From: an uncultured Caulobacterales bacterium
GTDB taxonomy: Bacteria; Pseudomonadota; Alphaproteobacteria; Caulobacterales; Caulobacteraceae
Direction: 5' to 3'
Assembly: GCA_903858185.1 (NCBI GenBank)
Contig: CAIOHT010000064.1
Location: 1-38,004 of the forward strand
Length of the DNA stretch: 38,004 nt
Made by a program: the position numbers and the translations under genes. The notes below the pieces were generated by a model. That model did no database searches. It worked only from the letters and a program-made list of their open reading frames with translations, and was not told the origin of the DNA. Shown piece after piece: positions 25,875 to 35,866 of the stretch. Each line of letters opens with the position of its first letter. Position 1 is the first letter of the stretch.

Positions 25875-27452
25875 CTAGCGCACCGCGTCCCGGTCGCCGA
25901 GCAGGCAGGGGATGGTCATGGCCATGATGTAGAGATCGAACCAGAAGTTCTGGCGCTCGATGTATTCGATATCCAGCGCCACGCGGGTGCGGACCAGCTC
26001 TGGCGTATCGACGGGGCCGCGCGAGCCGTTGATGGCCGCCCAGCCGGTCATGCCGGGCTTCATGCGGTGGCGGTGGGCGTATTCGGCGACGAGGCGGGCC
26101 GACTCGGTCTGGCCCGTCTTCATGCCCACGGCGTGCGGGCGCGGTCCGACCAGGCTCATCTCGCCGGTGATCACGTTGAACAGCTGCGGCAGCTCATCGA
26201 GGCTGGTCTTGCGGATGAAGCGACCCACGCGGGTCACGCGATCATCGCCGGCCCGGACCTGCTGAACGGCGGCGAAATCGGCGGCCTCTGCCCGCATCGA
26301 CCTGAATTTCCAGACGAGGATTTCCTCGTTGTTGAAGCCGTGGCGACGCTGGCGGAAGAAGATCGGCCCGGGGCTGTCGAGCTTGATGGCGATCGCCACC
26401 GCGACCATCAGCGGCCAGCCGAGGGCAAGGGCGGTCGCGCCGACAACCAGGTCCTGGATCCGCTTGACCCCGGCGCGCTGGATATCGGCGGGCTCGCCCG
26501 ATACCTGGGCGAGCTGGGAGTCGGCTATCCGGGACAGGGCGCGTTGTCGGCCGTCCTCGCTGCCCGAATCGAGCACGAGACTGACGTCGTTGGGCAGCAC
26601 CCGCAGCCTGTCGATCAGCTGGCGAATCCGGGGTTGGGCCGAGGGGTTCACGGCGATCACGATGCGATCGACATAAGGCATGATCTTGTGGCCCAGCAGG
26701 TCGCTGGTGTCGCCCAGCACCGGAACGCCGGCGATCTCTTTCGGCGCGCGGCCGAGGCGGTCATCGAACACGCCCAGCACCGCGACCTCGCGCGTGGCCA
26801 GCGCCGTCTCGATCAGCTTGCGGGCGGCGTCGGTGGCCCCGACGATGACGATGTTCGGCGTCAGCTTGCCCTGCCGCCGCCAGTCGCAGACGATGTTCCA
26901 CCAGAGGCCGTGCAGGAGGAGCAGGGCAACCGACCCGGCGGCGAACCAGACCGCAGTCATTTCCGCCACCCCGGGCCGGAACAGGTCGAGCACCGCCAGC
27001 GGCAGACCCGCGAGGCTCAGAGCGGCGCAAACCCGGATGAAATGGCGTGTGACGCCCTCACTCAGCGCGAAGCCGTAGGTGTCCATCACCCGAAGGCCCC
27101 AGACCAGCAATGTGGCGCTGACCACAAGCGGCAGGGTCTGGCCGAGCGTAAGGTTGAGGAACCCGTCGACCGCTATGAACCGGGCCACGGCCAGACTGGC
27201 CAGCACGATGATCGCCGTATCGATCAGCCGAAACGTGCGCGTGACATGTCTCAACTCGAGGCGCGACCGGACCGGCACCAGCCGGGATGGTCGGAAGGGG
27301 CCGCGACGGTCACGCGGATCCTGCAGGGGGGGCGTGTTCTCGTCCGGGCCGAACTGGGCCTCCAGGACGCGATGCAGGGCGCGCACAGCGTCGACCCAAC
27401 CCTCGACGGGCTCGGACGCCGGCTGATCACGCTGGACTGGTGCGGACTTCAT
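25875..27452 (-). CDS. hfsE: Holdfast initiating sugar-phosphate transferase HfsE
   Basis: HfsE transfers a sugar-1-phosphate to undecaprenyl phosphate at the inner membrane, the first step of holdfast synthesis. The 525-residue protein has a hydrophilic N-terminus (1-75), four membrane helices (about 77-190), a Rossmann-like cytoplasmic domain with [15 protein letters not shown], and a C-terminal bacterial sugar-transferase domain. That domain has [44 protein letters not shown] and [17 protein letters not shown] precedes the start by 6-9 bases. TTG (27459), GTG (27453) and ATG (27450) codons lie close together, and the ATG is used. PssY/PssZ-type homologues may be redundant with it. Confidence 0.92.
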   Translation of the reverse strand: MKSAPVQRDQPASEPVEGWVDAVRALHRVLEAQFGPDENTPPLQDPRDRRGPFRPSRLVPVRSRLELRHVTRTFRLIDTAIIVLASLAVARFIAVDGFLNLTLGQTLPLVVSATLLVWGLRVMDTYGFALSEGVTRHFIRVCAALSLAGLPLAVLDLFRPGVAEMTAVWFAAGSVALLLLHGLWWNIVCDWRRQGKLTPNIVIVGATDAARKLIETALATREVAVLGVFDDRLGRAPKEIAGVPVLGDTSDLLGHKIMPYVDRIVIAVNPSAQPRIRQLIDRLRVLPNDVSLVLDSGSEDGRQRALSRIADSQLAQVSGEPADIQRAGVKRIQDLVVGATALALGWPLMVAVAIAIKLDSPGPIFFRQRRHGFNNEEILVWKFRSMRAEAADFAAVQQVRAGDDRVTRVGRFIRKTSLDELPQLFNVITGEMSLVGPRPHAVGMKTGQTESARLVAEYAHRHRMKPGMTGWAAINGSRGPVDTPELVRTRVALDIEYIERQNFWFDLYIMAMTIPCLLGDRDAVR

Positions 27453-27573
27453 CACGGCCAACCTCGCACAGGCGACTGAGCGTCCGGTTAACGCCGTTCG
27501 CGCAAACAGCGTGGAAGCGTCGTTGCGAACCGCGAAGCACTTGGATATGAGGGGCCTCCCGCGAAAGCGGGAT

Positions 27574-27664
27574 GGAGACGTGCCCGAGTGGCCGAAGGGA
27601 CTCGTTTGCTAAATGAGCGTACCCCAAAAGGGTACCGTGGGTTCGAATCCCACCGTCTCCGCCA
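27574..27664 (+). tRNA. tRNA-Ser (anticodon GCT)
   Basis: All parts are visible: acceptor stem GGAGACG with CGTCTCC, D-arm CCC...GGG, anticodon stem CTCGT/ATGAG around loop TTGCTAA (anticodon GCT, reads AGC/AGU), and a long class II variable arm with a GTACCC/GGGTAC stem. The T-arm is GTGGG-TTCGAAT-CCCAC, then discriminator G and an encoded CCA. A small CCCGC-gaaa-GCGGG hairpin at 27558-27571 lies directly in front. tRNA-Ser genes are frequent integration sites, and the DNA downstream has lower G+C. Confidence 0.98.
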
Positions 27665-27970
27665 TCATCCCGATATCATTCTGACATTTGTTCAGGATGT
27701 CGCCGAAGGCGCCGGGCGCCCTCGTCCGATGCTGCGAGTCATTTGAGACTATGGCCCGGCAACCATTCAAGTCTGTTCGACGTTGGTCTGAAGGCCGACC
27801 GCCGTCCAGTCGCCATCCAAGCCTGCTCTCCCGCGCCACGAAGGCCGGTCATTCGACCGGGCCAGTTGGCGACCGTAGTTGCTCCCAGCCCAAGGTAATG
27901 CTGGATCGGCGCACCGCCTCCAGCTAACCCCGGACCGACAACAAAAAGCGTACGACGTCAGGCGAGAATA
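27665..27970. other. Intergenic region downstream of tRNA-Ser
   Basis: About 300 bases without a supported gene. Short open frames on both strands have no ribosome site or recognisable protein, and the minus-strand frame overlapping the tRNA is the well-known antisense-tRNA artefact. I looked for a duplicated tRNA 3' end (an att repeat) here and through to 30264 and saw none. Confidence 0.5.
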
Positions 27971-28804
27971 CTACCGAACGCGTCGAAGGAACCCGAGGTT
28001 GTTCTGGGTGAGAATATATCGCTCCTTGTCGTAATCGATCTGATAATCGTCACGCGTCTTCAGGAACTCCAGGACGGCTTTGAGGGGGCCACCCTCGCCA
28101 GTATATTGCGACTCGCCCCACTGCCGCTTCACGTCCCCAAGACCATCCTCGACGACGAGGTAGCTGCCGGGCGTCACCATGTCCGCATAGGCCGCAAGAT
28201 CCTTCGTGACCCCTTCTGCAGAATGGTTTCCATCATGCAGGATCAGCACAACGGACGCGTTCTCACAGTGAGGTTTGACCTGACGAACAATCTCCTCGCT
28301 GGCTGAATCCCCAGTCAGTTCAGTGATCCGGGGGTGGGAGGCGAGATAAGGCGTGCGATCTATGTCCAGCGACAGGACCTTCGCCCGATCATCGCCCAAC
28401 AGGTCGAGTTGATGGGCGAGCCAAAGCGTCGAGCCGCCGTGAGCACTTCCGATCTCGATGATCAGGTCAGGCTTCAGATCAAAGATCATCTCCTGGTAAA
28501 TCCAGAGATCGAGCGGGTTTTTTCGCAGCGGGATGCCGAAATACTTCATTCGGATAGGTCCACGCTCGTCCTCGTCGGAGTTGGGCACTCCAAGAACAGC
28601 AGAGGAATGGTAGTACGACCACTCGCGAAGGCTCATTTCCGAATTGAGCATGAGCGGAGAGGCTCTGCGATCTTCAAGTTCAATACCTGTCTTCAGGCTT
28701 GTATCGTCGGTGTTCAAAAAGGAGGTGGCCTTCCGACGGCGCACAATCTTGGCGCCAAAGGGGCCTAAAGCTGCGTTGACGATCTGTTTTACTAGGCGCT
28801 TCAT
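27971..28804 (-). CDS. CmcI/rhamnosyl O-methyltransferase-type SAM-dependent methyltransferase
   Basis: The 277-residue protein resembles the CmcI / rhamnosyl O-methyltransferase family. Motif I reads LIIEIGSAHGGSTLWLA (about residue 115), followed by VLSLDID, then LILHDGNHSAEGV and SYLVVEDG, all in the expected order. The N-terminus is basic. Family members methylate hydroxyl groups on sugars or act in antibiotic pathways, so O-methylation of a surface polysaccharide is a reasonable inference. Two 60-base lines I counted are 52% and 47% G+C, far below the neighbours, which points to horizontal transfer. It starts with ATG at 28802-28804, with only a weak CAGAGA upstream. Confidence 0.85.
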   Translation of the reverse strand: MKRLVKQIVNAALGPFGAKIVRRRKATSFLNTDDTSLKTGIELEDRRASPLMLNSEMSLREWSYYHSSAVLGVPNSDEDERGPIRMKYFGIPLRKNPLDLWIYQEMIFDLKPDLIIEIGSAHGGSTLWLAHQLDLLGDDRAKVLSLDIDRTPYLASHPRITELTGDSASEEIVRQVKPHCENASVVLILHDGNHSAEGVTKDLAAYADMVTPGSYLVVEDGLGDVKRQWGESQYTGEGGPLKAVLEFLKTRDDYQIDYDKERYILTQNNLGFLRRVR

Positions 28805-29372
28805 TCTCTGGGGTCCAACTATTCATCAGAATGATGTTTGTGAGGCACAAGCCAGTAACATATGCCCTAAGGAAAAAGGCGAGGTCCACGCTGCCAACGA
28901 CTTTAAGAGCGAGACCTCTATAGGGTCTCGCGGGCCGAGGTCAATTTCGCAGTTAATCCGAACTGTCGGCAGTTTCGAAGTGCCTCGCCGATGCCCAGGC
29001 GACAACTATTTATGGCGCAGGTTTCGACAGGGACCGGTTCGCACACGGGCGGGGTTGGCGATTTCGTGCTCCTCCCGTCGGCCCTCCGCGCCGCGTCAAG
29101 TCCGTTCCGCGGGCGGAACGGTGAAGCCTTCCGGAGTATACCAGTACTCTGTGCCGGCGACGAAACAGCGACATGTTCTCATGACCGACGGCCGCTCATC
29201 ACGGAATTTGACGGCCCATGACGACAAAACGCTGGACGGCTGTCGTTCCGCCGTTCCGTCAGCGACGACCGTCGTGCACAGATCATTTCGGTCGCCTGGG
29301 CGGTCAGAAAACGACAATTGAGCTATTGCTCGAGAAGCCGCAGGATTGATTCCCGGACGGAGGAAGGCGGGT
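28805..29372. other. About 570 bases of lower-G+C DNA without a convincing gene
   Basis: No open frame here has both a ribosome site and recognisable sequence. Two strong hairpins are visible: GCGAGACC (28909-28916) with GGTCTCGC (28924-28931), and CCGTTCCG (29102-29109) with CGGAACGG (29114-29121) across CGGG. The region may be decayed coding sequence from transferred DNA plus the promoter of the divergent methyltransferase. Confidence 0.45.
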
Positions 29373-29501
29373 ATGGGTCTGCGCGGCTTACTGCTGACGT
29401 TCGGCTATTCGGTCATGCCGGCCGATGGCGGACCGACGCCGCGCCGGGCGATGATGAAGGTGCGGGTCAACGTGCCGGCCGGCGCGGTTACGGTGGAGTA
29501 G
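29373..29501 (+). CDS. Possible 42-residue small protein upstream of the tag-like gene
   Basis: An ATG at 29373 is preceded by a strong GGAGGAAGG (29359-29367) at 5-base spacing. The frame runs 42 codons to TAG and ends 6 bases before the GTG start of the tag-like gene, so translation could be coupled. The peptide begins MGLRGLLLTFGYSVMPADGG and is basic and partly hydrophobic. I do not recognise it. It could be a real small protein, a leader peptide, or a remnant of a larger gene. Confidence 0.4.
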   Translation: MGLRGLLLTFGYSVMPADGGPTPRRAMMKVRVNVPAGAVTVE

Positions 29502-29507
29502 GGTATA

Positions 29508-30182
29508 GTGACCCTCAGGTCGTTCGCCGACATCCGCGCCCGCGCGGCGGACCGCAAGGGCGGCGAGGCGGCGCTGGCCGCGCTGCTGCCGTCGATGAAG
29601 ACGGCGGCCGAGCTGGCCGCCATCCCTGACGACCGCTGGCTGTCGATGATGAGCCGGTGCGTGTTCCAGGCCGGATTCTCGTGGAAGGTTGTCGAGACAA
29701 AATGGCCCGGGACCGAGGCCGCCTTCTGGGACTTCTCGCCCGCCCGCTGCCGGGCCATGTCGGACGAGGAATTCGACGCACTGCTCAAGGACAGCCGCAT
29801 CATCCGCAACGGGGCCAAGGTGCGCTCGGTGCAGAACAACGCTGCGCTCGTTATGGACCTGTCGGCGGAGTACGGGTCGGTCGGCAAGGCCGTCGGGGCG
29901 TGGCCGGCGGACGACTACATCGGCCTGCTGGACCTGTTGAAAAAGCGCGGCGACCGGCTGGGCGGCGGGGCCGGCATGATGGCCCTGCGCTTCATGGGCC
30001 GCGACGGCTGGGTGACCTCGCCGGACATGGTCAGGGCGTTGGCCGCCGAGAGCGTCATCGACGGCTCCGTCGACAGCCAGAAGTCCCGCAAGGCGATCCA
30101 GGCGGCGTTCAGCCAGTGGTCGGCGGAGGAGGGGACTCCCTTCGCCCACATCAGCCGCATCCTGGCGATGAGCGTGGATTAG
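29508..30182 (+). CDS. DNA-3-methyladenine glycosylase I-like protein (Tag family)
   Basis: The 224-residue protein matches the helix-hairpin-helix glycosylase of the Tag family, which excises alkylated adenine from DNA. Clear blocks are FQAGFSWKVVETKWPG, EAAFWDFSPARCRAMSDEEFD and DSRIIRNGAKVRSVQNNA. It lacks the N-terminal Cys/His and C-terminal HxxxC residues that bind zinc in E. coli Tag, and the region after residue 110 is diverged. I therefore expect base-excision activity but with altered fold support. The start is a GTG with weak ribosome-site sequence, possibly coupled to the small upstream frame. Confidence 0.85.
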   Translation: MTLRSFADIRARAADRKGGEAALAALLPSMKTAAELAAIPDDRWLSMMSRCVFQAGFSWKVVETKWPGTEAAFWDFSPARCRAMSDEEFDALLKDSRIIRNGAKVRSVQNNAALVMDLSAEYGSVGKAVGAWPADDYIGLLDLLKKRGDRLGGGAGMMALRFMGRDGWVTSPDMVRALAAESVIDGSVDSQKSRKAIQAAFSQWSAEEGTPFAHISRILAMSVD

Positions 30183-30184
30183 CC

Positions 30185-30263
30185 GGGGACATGTACCGCA
30201 GGTACGTGTCCCCCAATCGAGCCGCGCCGGGTTTAGGGGACACGTACCTGCGGTACATGTCCC

Positions 30264-30264
<1 letters not shown>
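30185..30264. repeat. Perfect 29-bp inverted repeat, each arm itself palindromic
   Basis: Arm 1 (30185-30213) and arm 2 (30236-30264) are exact reverse complements separated by 22 bases. Each arm begins GGGGACA and ends TGTCCCC with GTACC/GGTAC inside, so each can fold alone or with the other. It lies exactly between the tag-like gene and the convergent acyl-CoA ligase, whose stop codon uses the last base. The layout is that of REP/BIME elements mobilised by TnpA-REP (RAYT) transposases; no such gene is in the window. Confidence 0.9.
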
Positions 30265-31886
<1,622 letters not shown>

Positions 31887-31944
31887 GGGCGCTTCCTCAT
31901 GCGTTTTGATTTGCCCGCAGAATCCGCCTTCCGGGCGAGCGGAG

Positions 31945-32553
31945 TCAATCGAGACGGAAGGCTTCACGGCCGGCGGCGCGGTTTTCCCGCACGATCCGGC
32001 CCCACCAGCGGATGCGCTCCTCGTCCGTGAGACCGTCGCGGTCCTCCAGCCAGGTCACCATGCTGTCGAGGAACAGGCCGAACAGGGCGCCGGCGGCCTT
32101 TTCCGCCCGCGCTTCGGCGCCGGCGGGCGCATCAGGGGCCGGCGTGAACAGCGGCATGGATGTGCGGGCCAGCAAGGACCGCATTCCCGCTTCCCACTCC
32201 GGCATGCTGGCGCGACAGTTCTTGAACACCACCAGGAAGGGGGCAGGGTCCTGGCGGGCTGTCTCCAGCACCTTGCGGACCATCGAGCCGTAGCCCTCCC
32301 AGGGCGAGTCGAAGGCGTCGTCGATGGCCTGCGCCACCCGTTCGAACACCGCCTCGACCAACGCCTCGCGGGACGGGAACAGGCGATAGAACAGCACCTT
32401 CGCCGCTCCGGCCGCGTCGGCGATATCGCGCATGGTGGCCGCATGCAGTCCCTTGTCGAGGAACACCCGGGCGGCGACGCCGACATACTCCGCCCGGCGC
32501 GCGGCGCGGTCCACGCGGGGCTTCTTGCGGACGGTGGACGCGGGGGCGGTCAT
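31945..32553 (-). CDS. TetR-family transcriptional regulator
   Basis: A 202-residue regulator with the TetR N-terminal helix-turn-helix (about residues 20-65): RVFLDKGLHAATMRDIADAA, then GAAKVLFYRLFPSREALVEAVFE. The C-terminal half is a diverged helical ligand-binding domain. The ATG at 32551-32553 is preferred to the longer frame. It lies upstream of the acyl-CoA ligase and divergent from the TauD-type gene, so either could be its target. An acyl-CoA ligand is a guess from the neighbour. No clear operator palindrome is visible in the 82-base intergenic region. Confidence 0.92.
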   Translation of the reverse strand: MTAPASTVRKKPRVDRAARRAEYVGVAARVFLDKGLHAATMRDIADAAGAAKVLFYRLFPSREALVEAVFERVAQAIDDAFDSPWEGYGSMVRKVLETARQDPAPFLVVFKNCRASMPEWEAGMRSLLARTSMPLFTPAPDAPAGAEARAEKAAGALFGLFLDSMVTWLEDRDGLTDEERIRWWGRIVRENRAAGREAFRLD

Positions 32554-32582
32554 GGCGGTGGGTCTGGCGGCTGGATCGGGAC

Positions 32583-32612
32583 TTGCCGAATGAAACTCAG
32601 TGGTAACATAAT
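32583..32612 (+). promoter_or_regulatory. Possible promoter for the TauD-type gene
   Basis: TTGCCG (32583-32588) and CATAAT (32607-32612) are separated by 18 bases and lie 23 bases before the ATG. This is a motif match only. Confidence 0.3.
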
Positions 32613-32635
32613 CTCCGACCCCACGGGAGCCTGTC

Positions 32636-33493
32636 ATGAATCAGCTTGTCCGCAGCCTCGTCGTCGAGGACCTCACCATCCTGCCCCTCACGCCGACCAT
32701 CGGTGCGGAGATCGAGGGGGTCGATCTGACGCGGCCGCTCGGCGAAGCGACCGTTTCGGCGCTGCGCCGGGCCCTGCTGGACTGGAAGGTGCTGTTCTTC
32801 CGCGACCAGGAGATCGACACCGGGCAACATCTGGCCTTCGCTCGCTGCTTCGGCGAACTGGAAGTGCACCCCTTCGCGCCGCAGAAGCCCGGCTATCCGG
32901 AAGTGCTGGCCATCACCCATGACGAGAAGAGCCGTGGCCGGGAGAACACCTGGCACAGCGACGTCACCTGGCGTCTGGAGCCTTCGCTGGGTTCGATCCT
33001 GCGCGCCCTGGAAGTCCCGCCGGTGGGCGGCGACACCCTGTTCGCCGATATGTACGCCGCCTACGAGGGCCTGACGGACGAGGTGAAGGCGAGGGTCGAG
33101 GGCGCCCTGGCGGTGCACGACTTCGAGAACTTCCGGCGCGGCATGCGCAAACGGGGTGTGTCTGAGGCCGAGATCGAGGCGTTCGACAAGCTCTACCCGA
33201 CGGTCGAGCATCCGGTGGTCCGCACCCATCCGGAAACCGGCCGCAAGGCGCTCTACGTCAACGCCGCGTTCACGCGCTACATCGTCGGGATGGAGAAGGG
33301 CGAGAGCGACGCCCTGCTGGCGCATCTCTATGCCCAGGCGGCGATCCCGGAGTACCAGTGCCGGTTCCGCTGGGAGAAGAACTCCATTGCCTTCTGGGAC
33401 AACCGCGCCAGCCAGCACTATGCAGCGAGTGACTACTTCCCGGCGGTGCGCCGGATGGAGCGGGTCACGGTGATCGGGGATCGGCCAGCGTAG
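32636..33493 (+). CDS. TauD/TfdA-family Fe(II)/2-oxoglutarate dioxygenase
   Basis: The 285-residue protein carries the iron triad of the family: H107 and D109 in TWHSDVTW and H261 in ASQHYAASDY. An Arg in FPAVRRMERVTV (R272 or R276) binds 2-oxoglutarate. The N-terminal IGAEIEGVDLTRPL and LLDWKVLFFRDQ are typical. TauD hydroxylates taurine and releases sulfite; homologues act on alkyl sulfates, 2,4-D and other substrates. No sulfonate transporter is nearby, so the substrate is open. The ATG at 32636 follows GGGAG. The end overlaps the convergent membrane-protein gene by 29 bases. Confidence 0.93.
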   Translation: MNQLVRSLVVEDLTILPLTPTIGAEIEGVDLTRPLGEATVSALRRALLDWKVLFFRDQEIDTGQHLAFARCFGELEVHPFAPQKPGYPEVLAITHDEKSRGRENTWHSDVTWRLEPSLGSILRALEVPPVGGDTLFADMYAAYEGLTDEVKARVEGALAVHDFENFRRGMRKRGVSEAEIEAFDKLYPTVEHPVVRTHPETGRKALYVNAAFTRYIVGMEKGESDALLAHLYAQAAIPEYQCRFRWEKNSIAFWDNRASQHYAASDYFPAVRRMERVTVIGDRPA

Positions 33494-33836
33494 GTCGTGT
33501 CTGCTTCGCTGCGACGAACCGGCTGAAAAAGAACAGAAGGCTGGTGGCGAACGCAGGGGCGGCGATGGCGAGGTACCAGCTTGGCGGCCGATCCGGCCCC
33601 ACCATCAGAATGTAGGCGCCGCCAAGAAGCAGGAATGCGACACCGCCGGCGACCGGCCGACGCCAGCCGACGAGCGTGGCCGCCAGGACGAGGGCCGCCG
33701 GTATCAGATGGGCGCCGAGCGCGAGGATCAAATCCAACCCGCGATGGGCTTCGAACACGTCGAGCGCAAAGACCGAGACAAACAAGGCGAACGCCAGCCC
33801 GACGAACCGTGGCAGCCATTGGATCATGGATCTCAC
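33465..33836 (-). CDS. Small four-helix membrane protein, function unknown
   Basis: A protein of about 123 residues with four hydrophobic segments (FVGLAFALFVSVFAL, LILALGAHLIPAALVLAATL, VAGGVAFLLLGGAYILMV and the FATSLLFFFS helix), then a short polar tail. Similar conserved small membrane proteins are common, but I cannot assign a function. The start is uncertain: a GTG at 33834-33836 has GGAGG 5 bases upstream, while ATGs at 33848 and 33827 are alternatives. It overlaps the TauD-type gene tail-to-tail by 29 bases. Confidence 0.7.
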   Translation of the reverse strand: MRSMIQWLPRFVGLAFALFVSVFALDVFEAHRGLDLILALGAHLIPAALVLAATLVGWRRPVAGGVAFLLLGGAYILMVGPDRPPSWYLAIAAPAFATSLLFFFSRFVAAKQTRPTLADPRSP

Positions 33837-33933
33837 GCGTGCCTCCATCACCTGCGGCGGGCTCGTCCGAATGTCGGGGCATTTCCGGTCTGGCCGTGCG
33901 GTGTGTCATTGAGGCGGATCAAGACCGGCCAGG

Positions 33934-35175
33934 TTACTCCCGCCGCAGCGCCTCGATCGGGTCCAGCCTTGCCGCCCGCCAGCTCGGATAGGCGCCGAAC
34001 ACCAGACCGACCAGCAGCGAGAAGCCCAGCGAGACCGGGATTGACCAGCTGGCGATGGCCACGGGCCAGTCGCCCAGCCTTGCCATCAGGAAGGCCCCGC
34101 CGACGCCGATCAGCAGACCGATGATCCCGCCCACCACCGAGAGGGCGATGGCTTCCAGCGCAAACTGGTAGAGGACGTCGTTGCGTCTGGCCCCGACCGC
34201 CATCCGAAGGCCGATCTCGCGCGTTCGCTCCGTCACGGCCACCAGCATGATGTTCATGATCCCGACGCCGCCGACGACCAACGACACGGCGGCGACGGCG
34301 GCCAGCAGAGAGGTGAAGGTCTTCACCGACGCCTGCATCGCTTCCATGATCGAGGCCATGTTCTGGACCGTGAAGTCGTCTTCGGCGCCTTGGCGGATGC
34401 GATGCCGTTCGCGCAGCAGGTTGGTCACGTCCTCCTGAAGCCGGTCCATCTCCTCGGCATTCGCGGCCTTCACATAGATGGTCTGGACATTGCTGCCCTG
34501 CACACGGCGTCCGACGACGCGCGAGCGCACCGCCTGCAGCGGGCCGAGCACGATATCGTCCTGGTCCTGGCCAAAGCCGCTCTGGCCTCTGGACGCCAGC
34601 ACCCCGATGACTTCAAACGGGACGGCGCCGACGCGGATGCGCTTGCCGACGGGATCAGAGTCCTCACCGAACAGCTCCGTGGCGATGGTCTTGCCGATGA
34701 CGATGACCTTGCGGCCCTGGCGCGCCTCGTTCTCATCGAACATGCGGCCGGACGCGATGGTCAGGTCCCTGGCGACCAGGTAGTCGGGCGTGACGCCCTC
34801 GACCCGGCTCTGCCAGTTGGCGCCTTCGGCGGTAAGCTGGGCTCCGCCGCGAACGGACGGCGCAACAGCGACGGCGCCCTCGATCTGGGCCACCATGGCC
34901 TTGGCGTCGTCCTCGGTCAGGGAGTTGCCGGTGCCGGCGCCCTGGCTGACGAAGCCGCCGCCCGGGCCGCGAGAGGCGCCCGGTGAAACGATCAGAAGAT
35001 TGGAACCCAGACCGCCAATGGCGCTGGTTACCCGCTGCTGTGCGCCCAGACCGATGGAGGTCATCATGACGACGGCGGCGACGCCGATGACGACGCCCAG
35101 CGAGGTGAGGGCGCTGCGGGTCGGGTGCGCGATGATCGCCCGCGCCGCGAAGGTGACAAGGTCAATCCGTCTCAT
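33934..35175 (-). CDS. MacB-type ABC transporter permease
   Basis: The 413-residue protein has the four-helix MacB topology: one N-terminal membrane helix (LTSLGVVIGVAAVVMMTSIGLG), a large periplasmic MacB_PCD domain (about 50-270), and three C-terminal helices in the FtsX domain. Those helices carry VAAVSLVVGGVGIMNIMLVAVTERTREIGLRMAVGA and YPSWRAARLDPIEALRRE, split across the domain. Together with the ATPase it uses ATP to push substrates from the periplasm out through a TolC-type channel. Here, unlike E. coli MacB, ATPase and permease are separate genes that overlap by 4 bases (ATGA). Confidence 0.94.
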   Translation of the reverse strand: MRRIDLVTFAARAIIAHPTRSALTSLGVVIGVAAVVMMTSIGLGAQQRVTSAIGGLGSNLLIVSPGASRGPGGGFVSQGAGTGNSLTEDDAKAMVAQIEGAVAVAPSVRGGAQLTAEGANWQSRVEGVTPDYLVARDLTIASGRMFDENEARQGRKVIVIGKTIATELFGEDSDPVGKRIRVGAVPFEVIGVLASRGQSGFGQDQDDIVLGPLQAVRSRVVGRRVQGSNVQTIYVKAANAEEMDRLQEDVTNLLRERHRIRQGAEDDFTVQNMASIMEAMQASVKTFTSLLAAVAAVSLVVGGVGIMNIMLVAVTERTREIGLRMAVGARRNDVLYQFALEAIALSVVGGIIGLLIGVGGAFLMARLGDWPVAIASWSIPVSLGFSLLVGLVFGAYPSWRAARLDPIEALRRE

Positions 35176-35855
35176 GACCGCGCGCCCCGCTCGTCGGTGA
35201 TGATCCGGCCGTCCTCGAACGTCACGCGACGCCGGGCCTGATCCGCCACCTTGGTGTCGTGCGTCACAAGAACGAGCGTCAGACCCTCGGCGTTGAGGTC
35301 GTGAAACAGGGCCAGGATGTCCTTCCCGGTCTGGCTGTCCAGGGCGCCGGTCGGCTCATCGGCAAGCAGCAGGTCCGGCGAATTGGCCAGCGCCCGTGCG
35401 ATCGCGACGCGCTGTTGCTGGCCGCCTGACATCTGGGTCGGCTTGTGACCTGTCCTGGAGCCCAGACCGACCCGCTCAAGCAGGGTCGCGGCCCGGGCGC
35501 GCCGTTCGTCGGGCTCCATGCCCGCGTAGACCAACGGCAGCTCGACATTCTGCAGGGCCGTCAGTCGCGGGAGCAGCTGGAAGGACTGGAATACAAAGCC
35601 GATCCGGCGATTGCGGAAGTCGGCGAGCGCGTTGTCATCAAAGGCGCCCACGTCCTCTCCCTCGAAGTGGTACGAGCCCCGTGTCGGTCGATCCAGGCCG
35701 CCGAGGATGTTCATCATCGTCGACTTGCCCGACCCTGACGCCCCGATGATCGCGGTGTGCTCGCCGCGTTCGATGGTGAGCGAGACGCCGGCCAGGGCGG
35801 CCACCGTCTCGTCTCCCATCTGGTAGATCTTCTCCAGATCGCGGATTTCGATCAT
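35172..35855 (-). CDS. MacB/LolD-type ABC transporter ATPase
   Basis: The 227-residue ATPase has Walker [10 protein letters not shown] (about residue 37-45), Q-loop [21 protein letters not shown], signature [15 protein letters not shown], Walker [14 protein letters not shown] and the His switch LVTHD. All are intact, so it should be active. It belongs to the MacB/LolD clade by the insertion after the Walker A region ([24 protein letters not shown] split by the sheet). It starts 11 bases after the adaptor gene and ends inside the permease start. Confidence 0.95.
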   Translation of the reverse strand: MIEIRDLEKIYQMGDETVAALAGVSLTIERGEHTAIIGASGSGKSTMMNILGGLDRPTRGSYHFEGEDVGAFDDNALADFRNRRIGFVFQSFQLLPRLTALQNVELPLVYAGMEPDERRARAATLLERVGLGSRTGHKPTQMSGGQQQRVAIARALANSPDLLLADEPTGALDSQTGKDILALFHDLNAEGLTLVLVTHDTKVADQARRRVTFEDGRIITDERGARS

Positions 35856-35866
35856 GGGTCCGGGGC

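Noticed and set aside
25788..27479. 563-codon plus-strand open frame opposite hfsF and hfsE
   Set aside because: It is antisense to clearly recognised hfs genes, with a shadow-type amino-acid composition.
27558..27571. CCCGC-gaaa-GCGGG hairpin before tRNA-Ser as a terminator
   Set aside because: It has no T-tract in either direction and may instead be part of the tRNA 5' leader.
27609..27839. Minus-strand open frame ending MAETVGFEPTVPFWGTLI
   Set aside because: It is the reverse complement of tRNA-Ser, a well-known spurious translation, with no ribosome site.
28644..29321. 225-codon plus-strand frame and short minus-strand frames in the gene-poor segment
   Set aside because: The long frame overlaps the methyltransferase 5' end antisense, no ribosome site is present, and nothing in the peptide is recognisable. 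A decayed gene remains possible.
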